Of a stretch of DNA of 64,000 bases, positions 12,501-27,500 are shown in pieces; position 1 is the first letter of the stretch; each line of letters starts with the position of its first letter. The DNA comes from Protonemura montana (taxonomy: Eukaryota; Arthropoda; Insecta; Plecoptera; Nemouridae), in the NCBI GenBank assembly GCA_947568835.1, contig OX387603.1:6794701-6858700 (forward strand), in the 5' to 3' direction. Position numbers and translations under genes: made by a program. Under the pieces are notes generated by a model. The model was not told the DNA's origin. It saw only the letters and a list, made by a program, of their open reading frames with translations, and ran no database searches.

Positions 12501-15500
12501 CAAAATGTAATATAGAATTGTGTCGCTGTACAAAGTGGATTTTGCTGTAAAATTACTGAAACCGACTGTCGAAAGACGCAGTGAGGTGGTTCTTTTGCTC
12601 GCACATTGCACCACAACATAAGTTGGATCTTTAGATATTCCTCCACATCAAAACAGATATAGAACCAAGCTTGAAATTTCTTTTGAAAGGCAATAATATA
12701 TAAGCAAGAGACAAGAAAAAAATTAAAACTGGGTTTTTGAAACTAACTAAATTTTCCTACGTCAACTGTTACTTCATCAAGGGTGAATGCTGAAGTGACT
12801 TTTCCCCGAAAACAAAACAACCAAAATAAACTATAATGTTAGAAAAAGCAGGTCAGCTTTGAGCTTTCACAGGTATGAGTTACGAAACGCAGGGAAAATG
12901 TATTTGGTTTTTACTCAGAAATCAAATCCTGTGTTCGAAGTAGTTTTTAGACTCATGCCTAAACCCCTGTTCGAAAGTTCAAAACCCTGTTCTAAACCCC
13001 TGTTCAAAACCCTGTTCGAAGTAGTTTATGCGTAAAACAAGTGCTATAATAGACAGATTTTCTGACAAAAATAGCCTTGAACTTCCAAAAAAAATTTACT
13101 GCGCCTCAAGCCCCCTCTTGTGTGCGTCTTTCAACGCCAATGTGGTATGAATAAGTCTAAGTTCGACTCGTTTCCACAGCCCCCCCCCCCCCCCCTCTCT
13201 CTCCGCACCAAAAAATAAAGAGGCTCAAACCCAGTCCTATGAGCCCTCCTATACACAAAGATTACATTTTACAATTGTCTGATCTGTCAAACAAAAGTTG
13301 TTCTTTTTATAAACATTTCCCATGAGCTCTCAATTCTATGAAAAACCCGAGTACGTTCCTCAATGGCCTCATCCATACCCACCTCTGGTACACACAGTAA
13401 ACTATCCCAAATAAGTAATGAATGAATTGCACGTACAGAGTAAGCTTTGGACGGATCGCATCTTTATAGCTATTACTAACAGTGTGCAATCCGATTTAGA
13501 GGGTCGTGACTCTAACAGTGTTCTCGTTCGACAGGCGTACGTGGATCTGGTGAAGGCGTGGGGCTGGAAGACGTTCACGATCGTGTACGAGACGGACGAG
13601 GGATTGGTACGCATCCAAGAGCTTCTCAAGGCGCACGGCCCCACCGAGTTCCCCATCGCCGTCAGACAGCTCAGCGAGGGCAACGACTACAGGTATACTA
13701 ATTCAATGTATGATGGTCAACCATCCAATACCTGACCTAGTGCAGTGTTGCTTAACTTCGGTGATCGATTGATTTGTGGTGTTTAACGACGCTCTGTTTT
13801 GACAACTGGCCCTGTGGTCTAATGGCGCAGGTGAATGAGTGGATGATGATGAGGATGATGATGAACCTCACCTAGCCTAAAACAAAGGAGGGGAAACCCG
13901 GTGCCGGCACGTAGCCTACTCGTGTCGAAGAGCACCAAGGGGACCACTGGCTTAACTCCCTTCCGAAGGACGGTACAACGCGAACAACATGATTCCTCCA
14001 CAAATCCATGTTGTCGAGAGGTTGATAAGCAAGGCGAATGAAGTTGCTGTACTAACTTTCATCCCTCCAACCTCTCTTCTGAACAGAACTGGTCATGTGT
14101 ATGATGGTCACCATCCAATACCTGACTCAGCGCAGTGTTGCTTAACTTTCATCCCTCCAACCTCTCTCCCGAACAGAACTGGTCATGTGTATGATGGTCA
14201 CCCAACGTCGGTGATCTCACGAGGACCGGTGTTTCCAAAACGCCAAACCGTTCTGTTACAAGTATATCAAGAAGTCTCTGCTAGAAGGGTGATATGTGGT
14301 GTTTAACGACGCATTGTTTTTGCAATGGGTCTTATGAAGCCAGTTTAATGGCGTCGATGTATGATAAAGATGAATCTAACCTAGTCTAGAAGGGAAGTGG
14401 GAAACCCCGGTACAGGCCTTACTTCTGCAATACAACTCTAGCTACACGATTCCTCTACTAATCCATACTGCTGAGAGGTTGAACATTTCTGTTGAAATAT
14501 TCTAAAAGCTCACAAATTAATCAATCTGTGTTTACAGGCCACTGCTGAAGCAAATCAAGAACTCGGCCGAGTCCCATATCGTGCTAGACTGCAGCACCGA
14601 ACGCATCTACGACGTCCTCAAGCAAGCCCAGCAGATCGGCATGATGAGCGACTATCACAGCTACCTCATCACCTCCCTGGTCAGTGAAATGCCCCATTGC
14701 AGCACGGTACCCGTAAAAAGATGACGGTCAAAGCATGGGGGATAAAGTTCACTCCAAAATTGTGTGGAAAGTGTGTTAGCTTGGGCCGAAAGATTGCAGG
14801 TAAATCGAAAAATAGCGCGATATAAAAATCAATCCATGCAATTAGGATGTAAATCAAGTTAGGGTAGGTACTCTTGGATTAGCGATGATCGACTTGAAAT
14901 TTTCTCGGAGCCAATTCTTGAGGAAGTTATGAATCAGCCGGCACAGTTGCAAAACAACGATCGATGCAACAAAATGAAAATCAACAAAATCTTCGCGAAT
15001 ATGTCTTTTTTCTATCACTTCCTTGCTATTGTTTAAAATTGGGCTCGTGAAATGTGCCCAATGTGTAATGGTATTTTCGTAATTAAACCTCCATTGCACA
15101 CACCCTATAAATACACTTTGCAAGTAAACTCTTTGGCCAACTGTCATTTCGCTCGGCTCTCCGACAAATTAAGGGCGGCTTCCGGATGGTGCACGCGACA
15201 GTGTCGCCAACCTTGGACTCTGAATAGGGCTGGTCGTAACACACTGCCCTAGACCAGTACGCTCAGTGCGTGGGTCACACGTTCTCGATCACGCACGCAC
15301 GAGCTGCGTCGAAAATAGCTGCATTTCACTTTTGTGCACCCTCCAGAGACATTGGTGTAGAGGGAACTGCGTAAAACTAATTCACGTACTACGCTGTTGC
15401 ATGTTAATATTGTAGTGTGGAATGCACTCGGTGCATGTCATTACTGATGTTTCATTGAGTGGATTTGTAATTATAATTTCAAATAAAAAAAAACAAGAAC

Positions 15501-18500
15501 TTTAAAAATGCGGAAGGAAGAAACGTCGGTGGTGCTCAACGCAGCTTTGACATTTCGAATACAGTTGTTTATTTTTCCATGAATTCGCAGCTGTCAGGTT
15601 CGATTAAGTTTAACATTTTCAGAATTAGAACCACTTACAAAATTTACCCGCTTTATAAAGACACGTCACTCTGCCTTTTTCTGCAGTCAGTCGGCCATAT
15701 TTGTTAGAATTTCTTATTCTGAAAATACGACAACCATCCCAAAGCTAGGTAAACGCATTTTAAAGATCATTTGGCATTCAAACTCAGTTTGGGATAAAAA
15801 AACACAATCATGTTTCGAGTTGATTCCGGCACCTAACCCTCTTTCGGCGAGCGAACGCTGCAAATGGCCTACGCCGTTTAGGGTTTCGCGACGTCCCACC
15901 GAATCAAAAGAGTCCTGCCGTGACCCGGATTCGAACCGGGGTTTCTGCGGCCACAACGCAGGGTACTAACCACTATACGATCACGGCTACCAGGACATTA
16001 TATCTGAGGTAATGAAAGCAATTCTTTAGTAGTTGCCAGCAGCAAGCGTTTTTTCACTCAACTCCGCCAACAAGTGGGTCAGTTTGGGCATGGCATGTCA
16101 GGCTTGGACGGTGATCACTCTACTTGGACCAGTCGACCGGAGCAGGGGAAAGGTGTGACGAGCTCGACGTGAACGTTAGCCTGAGGAATATCTTCGAAGA
16201 CAAACGAGTCTTAGCTTGATTTTAGTCATAGTCCCAACGAGCACGTTGAGAAAATTTCCAAAAATGTTGGCGAAATAAGTTATTGACTGACCTTCACTGC
16301 GAAACGTATGAACTATTCCCCAATCTGAATCGGTCAATTATCTTGTTATTTTCAATGTTAGACTATTTATATAACTTGCGTATCATAATTGATCTCGGGC
16401 TGGAGTCCAATTTTAAAGCAAATGATAAACACTTTTTGTCTCCCAAATTGGTAAACAGAGTGCATCAATTATGCAATCTGTACGTATATCACAATTTATT
16501 TTCAATAACGTGAGTGATATTCAAGGCATTCCCTCCCTGCACTCAATATATGAGTATAAAATGATATGATATGATACAGGATGAGATGTCTAGATATCTT
16601 ATTAAAACTGAGCGCACGGCGAGTTAGCACAGGCATCAGCTGAAAGTAAAACTCTGTACCACTCTGTACTATGTATGACGTGCATGCCCTGCTGTCAGTG
16701 AGCGAAACTTCTGATCGATTACACGAGTTACTTGAAGTGTTCATGTTAAGTCATACAAAAATATATTTTTATCAAAATTACCCTCGAGGTGCCAAAGCTT
16801 GGAATTCTCTGGAAAAAAACGGGGTAGTTATTTAGAAAAATGTCAGATACCTACCACTTGAAGAAGCTTCAACATTTTGAGATTGTTCAACAATTGCCTC
16901 TTCCACGACAAACCTCGTTCTCTTCTTGGCAGCTCTTTCTGCCCGTCTTTTAACCGCATCACCTTTTCTTTCTTCTGACATTCAAATTTATGTAGAGTGG
17001 TTCCAGGTTTTAATTTAATTGGTCCTCTGACCAATGAATATCCGACCCAATTGTCAACATCTTCTGACAGCTAGTAAAAAACGCATACGTATTATTATGA
17101 ATGCTTTAAATCTGACTAGACTTGATCAATAATAATATCTCAGATAAATTAAATTAATGCTATTATACAAGTAGTAATAGTTTTTACAATGGTATTACAT
17201 GTTACCTACATCAAAGTGGTCCTCACTGCAAAACACATTACTGACAGGAGAGAACTTCCCGACTCGCTTAGCAGCCGTCAACCACTTATTCCGGTAATTC
17301 CCTTTAGGAAAAGAAATAAATAACTTTTCTGGCGTTGTAATAATTGTGTTTGTGCACTTGGGCACAAAACACCACTTGTAGATTTTACTTTTCTCTCCGA
17401 TATCCAATGACAGCTACTTGCTGTTCTTGCACCGGCAGCCATGACACCATTGATGACGTCATGTGCTGCTAATTCAGATTTGCCGCGCTAGAGTGCACTT
17501 TTAAAAATGTGATTTTTCAATTAATTAATACGTGGACGATTGGGGAAATATTGAGTTTCAATAATTTTTTTACTACAATAGTAACGCAGACTGATGTTAA
17601 AGAAATATTTTTTAAAATCTTGCAAAAACCCTATTGTCACTTTTTGCCAACCGTACCAACTGTTATCAAAACCGTAACAGCTTTTTTGGCCATTTGAACC
17701 GGTGTTGCTCTTTTGTAATACACGTGAAATGGTCATCTATTTCGGCTAACGCAAGTTCCTGCTGCCAGTGGTGTATTGGCATTTGGCGGGTATAAGCGAG
17801 TATACCCACTTGTTTCTGGTTGTTCCCACTTTTTTATTCAAGAAATACGGCAAACGTTTGCAAGTTTGCTGTAAAAATTTACATTTGGTAGTAAATTGCT
17901 AGTATTACTAGAAATTTAAGATGAAACCGATTTGTAGATATCGAAACCTAAGAACGGAATCGCAAATTGACTAGAAATGTGGAGTTGTAATTTTAAAATA
18001 ACTACAAACAGCTGTGAACATTGTGTGAGACGAAATTGGCAGTTGAGTTCCCTGCCTTTATGAGAATTCTCGCAGAATTCTCGCATTTGAGAATGGTTTA
18101 CGCTAAATAATAATCTTCATTAATGCCTACCTTATTATAATTGTTATAAGCATACATTAATTAATATTGTTGATAATTTATTGTATAATTTTAAAATTGT
18201 TTAATTTTTTTTGTTATAATTTAGCTTACAAGGGATCCTCACCCCGCAAATCTTTTGTTCCCGGATGGTAGAGCACCCGACCGGCAATTGACAGATTCCG
18301 GTTTCGTATCCCGATTCGGTCGCGCATTTTTTCCAGTCCAGTTTCCTTTCCATCCTTCGCTTGCTGGTTTCAGCTCCCAGGTGTAAACAACAGAAAAACC
18401 AAAAAAAAACCTGGATTGTTTTAACGTTTTGCAAACGCCTCAAGTGGCACTGACATATCAGCTCGTTTGACTCTCACAACGCTTGACCCTCATAACCCTA

Positions 18501-21500
18501 AAAACCGAATGTTATTGCGTTCCAGGACCTGCACAGCGTGGACCTCGAGGAGTTCAAGTACGGGGGTACCAACATCACAGCACTGCGTCTTGTGGACCCC
18601 GAGATGCCCGAGCTGCTCAAGGTAATCAAGGACTGGCAGTACGGAGACTCGCGCTACGGCCGCAAGACTGACGCCCCGGTAACTACACCTTGCCTGTCTA
18701 CAACCGTCACTCCCTAGAAGAACCATGCACGTATCGACTGGCATGGAACAAATCTTGTACCGAAGACGTCTTGCTAATTCCGTACGGATGGCTAATGAGC
18801 GTAGCGAGCGAAGTAAAATCTTCAATTCCATATACCCAAGAAAACAAGCACTTCTATGTGTTTGTTTGTTCGCGGCCTAGCGGTCAAACGCCTGTTCTGA
18901 TTTAAACCAAATTTGCAGAGCACATTTGTTCTGAACTTAGACATGTGGTGTTTTTGAGAAAAAACTGTCGTGTAGTTTTGGAGCTATTCAAAATTTACAG
19001 ACAATTTTCATGTTTTTTAAATAAACTTTTCGGAGTTTTTAAAGTATGGACACACTTTTGTTAAAATTTGCAGAAATGGTTATCATGAAAACTAATTTTT
19101 TTAGATTTTATTTACCCTTTTCGTAATTCTGTGACACTTTTCATGACAACGGTTTTAGCAATTTTAACGGAAATACCGAAAGACGTATGCGGCGCTCCAA
19201 AGAAAAATACATGATTTATGATCAAAATAAGCTACGCTCGTCTGTAACGCAACTCAAGTTGCTCTGCGAAGCCCTAGTATGACAATAAGGCGTGTTGTGG
19301 CACGGCAGCAAATCTTAGAAGAAACATTTGCGAGCGAGTGACATTGCCATCATTGTACGCACCAAAGCAGCCAGTCGGAAACAAAATTTGTGTAGCACTC
19401 ATAGTATGTTTGTTACGAACTCAATGGGCGTGTTAACGCTTGGAAAGCTACATTTGCATGATTTTTCTTTGGTTATATTTAGTTATAAGCAGTAAAATTA
19501 CAGCAAATTACGGCATGTTCTGCATTTATCTATGTCTTGCATGTTTTACATTTTTGAAAGAGGGTGGAACCAAACTTTGGGGGTTACAGATCGAATATGA
19601 AACAGAGAAGAGGTAGAGAGTTAGTTTTCACAAATAAGTCTTGCAGGCAAAATGGCTACAGCACATGATATCTAAGTGGGAGGTGGTATCATATTTTCGT
19701 GACCCTATGTCAAAGTTTCGAAGCTCATTGTTTAGAATGTCTTGCTTGGTTATTTGTTGCATTCTATAGCGAAGTGTCGAGAAACTTTCTGTTTGCATAG
19801 TGGTGGCAAAGTTTATTTTCCCTTTAGATCTGCAGTGTGCACCAACAGTGTGATGTGGGCTTTTTGGTCATCAGCTGACGTACTTGATTACAAAATTACT
19901 GGCATTAATCGGATGTTTCATTTTGTTTCATGTCTGCTGTCTCTGCGTTGCAGAAGGATAATGTCACGTTCATTAAGGTAAAGTGCGACGATATTATTTG
20001 ACCAGATGAAATGATTTGTGTTCAAGGAAAGTGTTTTTGACGAGGACGCGGTATACATGACGCCGTTGACGCGAGCCCGTTCGAAATCTTAGTGATTTGA
20101 TTGATAAGTAGGGTTTCACGACGAACTGTTTTGCCAGTGTGCGTCGTTAAACCTCACTGATGTGCAGTTTTAGTGATAAAGTTTGGGGGAGTAATGACTG
20201 TGTGGTAACTGGTAAGTTTGGAAGTACAAATAATCGCCATGGACTTACTTAATCAAAAAATGTTTGGCGTTTGAAAACTTTGAAAGCGTTGCAGGTGGCG
20301 GTCACCCAACCGTCAAATTGCGCCGTGTTGTTGCTTAACTTGAGAACTACGGGATCGGAGTTGTATATGGTTCGTAGAAATTAGCAAACAAGCGGTGACC
20401 GAAATCTTGACTTGGTACCGTACCACCTCATTTCGAACCATGAACCCTTCTAAAGCGTTTTGAAACATATTCCATCCTACAGCGTCCACTTGTCAGATAT
20501 TTGTCACTCATGTCTCTACACGTCTTGTAACCGACACCGCGACGCCTTGCAGACGGAGACGGCGCTGATCTACGACGCCGTCCACCTGTTCGCGAAGGCG
20601 TTGCACGACCTTGACGCCAGCCAAAGGATCGACATCAAGCCGTTGAGCTGCGACGCCTCCGACACTTGGCCGCACGGCTACAGCCTCATCAACTACATGA
20701 AGATTGTAAGCATTTCACTGTGTAATTTCTACACTCTACTTCATTTAAGATGCTGAGATCGGCTTTCTGAAGTGCAGTCGGTTGAGACACTTGCATTAAA
20801 TCTGGCCTAATGTCCGGGCAAAATGTCCGGGCAAAATGTCCGGGCAAAATGTCCATGCTCAAACTATGAAAAATCACGGATGCCACGCCAGCGGGTAGTC
20901 AGTGGGATTCCTAAGTGTTCATGTCGTCTCCAAACACTTGCAGTGAAATTCAGATGTTTCTATATGCCCAACTCGGAGTTTATCTTACATCAGAAGTAGA
21001 TTTCTTGCCAAGTAAATAACAATTTGGTGAACTGCTATGGTAGCCAGCCCCACATGACAGTCAGATACAGAGCAACGGCTAATGTCCAGTTTTACAATTT
21101 TCCTAACTCGTTGATAAAGTGGGAGTTAAATCAATTGCCATGGCAGTGAAAAGCAGTACAAAGAGTTGAAAAATATTGTAGTACCGAGCCTAAGCAAACA
21201 ACAAGCCATGATGTATGATGTAAATAATGATTATGCGTTTGGTACGAGTAATTGAGTATCCACCACTCCTCATGAGTGCCTTGTGCATCGTGCATTTTGA
21301 GCGGATACTTTTGTTTCTGAAATCGCTTCTCCCTGTTTTTTTTTAGGTGGAGATGAAGGGCCTGACCGGAGTGATCAAGTTTGACAACCAAGGGTTCCGG
21401 TCCAACTTCCTCCTGGACATCGTCGAGCTTAGCAAGGACGGTCTGCGCAAGATCGGCACGTGGAACTCGACCGAGGGAGTCAACTTCACCCGGACGTACG

Positions 21501-24500
21501 GCGAGGTTTACACACAGGTGGTCGAGTCAATGCAGAATAAGACCTTCGTCGTCACCACAATACTGGTGAGCAAACCGTAGTCTGCACCATCTTTAGCCAG
21601 GAATATTTACCTGTTGGTGCTCTCCCCTTGTAGGTAGTTAACACTGCATATTAGTTATGTGCAACATCGTCATAAATGTTGCGTTTCCAAAAAGTTAGCT
21701 AAATTCACTACTTCCTGGTTTAAAATAGAATTAATCCTACAGATCTAATCAAATTTTTTACAAAATATATTCTAAAACTGTAATAGAATCGGCTATTTAT
21801 GTAGCAGAACGTTCACATATTTTTCAGGTAACATTTTTCAAATATTTAAATGAACGCTCCTGAAAATGTGATCAAATTGAACAGCGTTACAGTTACTACT
21901 AGCTAGCCGCCTACTTTCCAATTAGTTACATTTTTGTTACTTTTTAGTTCATTAAGGTGAATTTGCGCGTGCGCTCAAGGCACTAGAAGAGCTAATTATA
22001 GAGAGTAAACGTTAATGAAACTAGATCTTTTATATGAAAATATCATAGAGCACATTTAGTTCGCTAAAACTTCCATAGGAGGCCAGGACCAACTCACCCT
22101 TGAAGAAAAACCTCCTATATTAGGTTCTAAATGCATCTAGCTAACAACGAAATGTTGCCCTCTAAACGCCCCCGCCCTCTGGTTGCAGAGCTCGCCGTAC
22201 TGCATGCGCAAAGACTCCAGCGAGAAGTTGACTGGGAACGCGCAGTTCGAGGGGTACAGCGTCGACCTGATCCATGAGATCTCGCGCATCCTGGGATTCA
22301 ACTACACGTTCAAGCTGGTCCCCGATGGACGATACGGTTCGCTGAACAGGGAGACCAAGGAGTGGGACGGAATGATGAAGGAGCTCCTCGACCAGGTAAG
22401 GATGACTCTCCGTCTTTTCCAGTGTACAATTGTGTGATCACCGAAGTTAAGCATCACTGCGCTAGGTCGGGTTTTGAATGGGTGACCATCATGTACATGA
22501 CCGCTTCTATTTGCGAGAAAGGTTGGAGGGATAAAAGTTAGTACAGCAACTTTATTCACCTTGCTTCTTAACCGCTCGACAGCATGGATTTGTAGAGGAA
22601 TCCTGTTGTTAGAGTTGTACCGTCCTTCGGAAGGACTTTAAGGCCGGTGTTATTTGGTAGCAGGCACCGAGTTTCCCTACTCCCTCTTGTCTCATCAATT
22701 AGGTTAAGTTCATTAGCATCCTCATCATCACCACTCAGGAACAGACGTTACTTGTCCAGTGCCATAGGATCCGTTATCAAATGCCCACCTTCTCTTCTTC
22801 TTTGCCTGAATTGGAGAATAGTTCTGTTCAGAATGACAACTTTCTGGACTGGGTGTCAGTGTTGTGTTGACAGTCTTTGTGTAAAGCACAAAATGCTTAT
22901 AGGGAAAATTAAAAAACCCTTGCCGTAGCCCTAAGTAAAGACGTAAAAACATATCATGATAGACACGTTCAGAATTAAGACACCACGATTTTTTTGAGCC
23001 GAAAATAAGGAAGTAAAACCACTGTCAGGATTTTGTTTGAATTGCATTTAGTGCTTATTGTAGTATCGCAATTTTGTGTGCTTACTGCTTTAACTTCCTC
23101 CCGCCAACTAGAAGCATCTCTCAAAGAAGGGCAGACCCTCAGTATTTTTAAAACTTCCCATACTTTATTGCCAGCCTGGGGCAGGACTGTGATAGTCAAG
23201 GGGACTTTTTTCACGCGTCTAGAGTATCCTGCCTGGGTAGACAACCAGTCGTACATTGATGTATTGCTAAATGCATCTCTCCAGTTATCCAGGTATCCGT
23301 GTGATTTTCAGGTACCCAAAATGTTTCGATTGTTATTTCTGGTGTTTTGTTTTCTTGTCGCTATGTCTAAAGCTATGACAATGAAGTGCGCAACAATGGG
23401 TTTACTTTGCTTTATTGTTTTGTTTACTTTACACACATTTTAGGAAAAATGCCGAACACGATTCTTCAAATAAAAATGTGTGAAAATATATTTTCGTAAC
23501 ACTTCTCCATTCCATACGTAAGTTTGGCAAAAATTTCTGTTTTGTGACAAATTTCTGGGTAATGGGATGATACTAAAGGCAAGATTTACAATTTTGGTCG
23601 TACCTATCTCATTTTAATTTCATTGATAGAAGTAAATATCCCGTTTTGAAAAGTATATATTTTTTGGCAAATTTAATATGAATCTATCCCTAAATTATCA
23701 GAAAATTAGCCAGTGATCTAGAGTGATAAATAAAAGTCATCAAATAACTCGCCGAAACAGGTTTTCATGTGTCGAAAAAGGCAAGGTCCACAGCGGTTTT
23801 GTAGCGACTGCCGCATGGCGCTAGTGAATGCTTATATCTGACGCACCCAACACAAGCCTCCTTAGCTCAGTGGCTAGAGCACTGGTCTAGTAAACCAGGG
23901 GTCGTGAGTTCAATTCTCACAGGAGGCATGTTTTTTGTTTTTGAATCTCCTGTTTCATTGCATTCTTCATTCGATTATGACTTGCCAATGCGTTTACAAT
24001 TATTTTTTTCGATCATTTTTATCAAAATTATTTCAAATTTTGTCTCGCTTTAATTTTTTTGTGTAATAAGTCTTTTTTTTTTTAACAATCGTGATTTCTT
24101 GTACGCGATCGCTTTTAACGGAGGCAGATTAGAAAATTTAAAAACTTCGTGAAATTATCTTCTCAAAGATAACCCTCTTGGCCCTTCCGCGATTTGTTGG
24201 TTAAAATTGTAGAAATGTAATTTATCTTGGATTCCTAACCACGCCGCCATTGGCCATTGCGATCAATATAAAAGTAAGCAAAAATAATTAGCCTGCGTTG
24301 GTTTTATTCAAACTCAACTTTATAATTGTGATGAAACATGAACACAAAAACGTCCAATCGACTCCAACGTTTTCAGCGTGGTCAATACAGCTAGGATACC
24401 GAGATCGACCGCGGCAGCGCCCGAAACAGCCAACTCAGATTTTGCTCGATATTGCGACAACCGACTATCACACGGGAAAAAGACAAGGCTTGCCAAGAAG

Positions 24501-27500
24501 ACAATTTTGATTCGCTCTCGATGACCGTTTCCAAAATATATGCCCCCTATGAGAATTGAACTCATGACCCCTGGTTTACAAGACCAGTGCTCTGCCACTG
24601 AGCTAAGGAGGCAGATGTACTGCCGGGCGATAATGTACAGCTAGGAACCGAGTCGCCATTACGTCACGCTGAAACATATCATGAGCGTGGTGTGCAAATG
24701 GCCAATCGTAAGAATTATATTAGTTGCATTTACAATATAGTTCGGAAATGTAATATTATTTGTATTTTCGTGTCTTTATTGACATTTTTTTCATTTTACA
24801 GAAATGTAGTATCCTAGCTTTGATCCTAGCCACATCTATTCGATGCATTGTATATACCTACGCCGTTTTTTGTTTGCTTTTCTATTATCTAATGCGAACT
24901 CGTCTCAAATCCCAACTGATTAACAATCTTCTTGATGGGACGTGTTTTTAAAACTAGCTTACCTTCCATCTACCTCCGCCCATTGCCGTGCAGGAGTCTA
25001 CAACTACAAGGACAAAGGGGAATTTAGCTGTCCTAGCAGCAAAACGAGAGAATTGAAATTGTCACCGAACAATCGTTATTCGCTTGTTTATGAGAATTAC
25101 ATTGTTTTAATTGTTATTACAACAATTGTGCATTTGTTATTGGCTACCAAAGGCCGAAGTGGCTCGAGGAAATTAGCACAATTTGGTGACAGATTTTGTC
25201 GATGCCCTGGTCCGGAGTTATGATGTAACTTTCTTGAACCAGTGATAGAAGATGCGGTGAGAATAAGATGCCTACATTTGTTCAATTTCACTGTTTTTTT
25301 TCCATCGGCAACAATTAGCTATCTCACCTTAACTGTTTAACTGATAAAAACTTAAGTAGATTTTCACTGCAGTTATATATTTGAAAAACATGGCAAGTAA
25401 TTTAAAGTTTAAACCCCCCTTTCCAACCCCAAAAGTCGTCAATGTAGGCAATGATTGAAACATCTGCCCAAAATCGAGAGCGACATTGAATGAAATGGTG
25501 CACCGTTGTCAAATCGGCCATAAAATATGTTCAGATTGCTTATTAAATTTGCATATCCACTGCTCCATTGGTTATGTCTAAACCAGGTCAACTGATGGAC
25601 ACTTCAAATATTAAAAAATATTATCTCTTTCCCACATTTGGAATAATGCCAAAACGATATGCAACAACACTTTCTTGATAGCGACAGCATTAACATAACT
25701 CTCAGAACCAGATTGCTGGCCATGATAAGGATGCTCAACGCGACCAACCACATACAATTTTTGAATCGATGTTAAAAATATGCCTCCTGTGAGAATTGAA
25801 CTCACGACCCCTGGTTTACGAGACCAGTGCTCTGCCACTGAGCTAAGGAGGCCCATGATAACGATGAGGTAACTGTACGACCTGAGCTTTCAGCCGCAAA
25901 TGGCTTGGCACTTGGCATGCCATAGACAACAATATTGATACGCGTTTGTACAGCTGCTCTCCGACATTTGTTACAAGAATAAAATATGGTATTAGCACAG
26001 AGTATTGCCTAGTTAGGTTCGTACTGCGAAATGCTAGCAGAGTTACCCAAATCGCTCAAGCCAGGAAGTCAAACTGACTGCATTTCGCCATCCCTAATAT
26101 TGTTTCAATCTATTTTGAAAAATTAATATAAATATTTTAAGGTTTGAAATCACCTTTAACCCTTCTTAATTACCTCGATTAAAATAATTTGTTTTTTTTG
26201 CGTCATTATGGATATCAGATATCTTGTAATGCCCTACAGTTAATTTGGGTTTCTTCAAATTAGTTATAAATTTCATTCCCTTACACATTTGTTAGGTTAT
26301 GATGGAAAAGCAACAATAGAAAAGCAGGCTTAGTAACAGGATCTTGACAAAATGACCAACCTTGATGACCGAATTATTTGTTTCGCAGCGTGCAGATCTG
26401 GCCATCGCCGACCTAACAATCACCTACGACCGCGAGCAAGCCGTCGACTTCACGATGCCGTTCATGAACCTGGGCATCAGCATCCTCTACCGGAAACCAC
26501 TCAAGCAGCCACCCAACCTCTTCTCCTTCCTGTCACCGCTCTCGCTGGATGTCTGGATCTACATGGCCACCGCCTACCTCGGCGTATCGGTGCTGCTCTT
26601 CATTCTGGCCAGGTAGGCGTCAGACATGTTTCCTGCTGCCTCAGAAATCTAGTTAAAATAGCCGAGTAGATTGACTAGCAACAGCTTATGGGTTATTGTT
26701 GTGAGAACACTGTGTTATCAGCCATTTTTGTTGGTGGTACCCTGACATTATTATAAAAAAAATCCTTAATTATGGCCATTGGTGACACGTGCTTCGATTT
26801 TAATTGAGCTGTGCTCTCCTTTATGGCCGGAACCAATACATAATAATCAAACACCCTAAATTAGCTCTTTTTAGCTCCTGCTTTGCACGATATTGAAAAC
26901 CGTATCTGCTCTTCAAGTATGTGTATATGTGTGACTCACAAGGAGAGAAGCGTTTGGTACGAACCACTCCTCCCACCCTTACTTTCTTGGAGTTTAGCTT
27001 TTCTGTTCTGCAGGAATGTCAACCAGTAGCATAAATACGAGGGTATGGAATTGGAAAGTAGAATTCAAACAAAAGTCACTGGCTATATTATTTCCTTTTA
27101 TTCAACAGTAAATAATTAATTGATTTCCCCCATGCCTACTAACGCATGGTCAAAATGTGTGGCTGCTAATCAAACATCTTGCATTTCTCAGAAGAACGGT
27201 TCAGTCATAGTTAATAATCGTGTGTGCTGGAGATATGTTCAATCTTGATCTTTCATAGCATAAGGAGGTAAGGTTGGTAATCCCCCCCCCCCCCCCCAAA
27301 CGGAACTGACTTTCATCCCTCCAACCTCTCTCCCAAACAGAACTGGTCATGTGTATGATGGTCAACCATTCAATATCTGACTCAGCGCAGTGTTGCTTAA
27401 CTTCGATGAACTCATAAGAACCGGTGTTTCCAACAAGCCAAACCGTTCTGTCTTGGGTGATCTTCTAAAGGAAGAGGAAGACCGTTATCTGAGATGCGTT

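Noticed and set aside
20085-20165. GTCGTTAAACCTCACTG resembling the tail of the 5S-headed SINE
   Set aside because: The match is too short and has no body around it.
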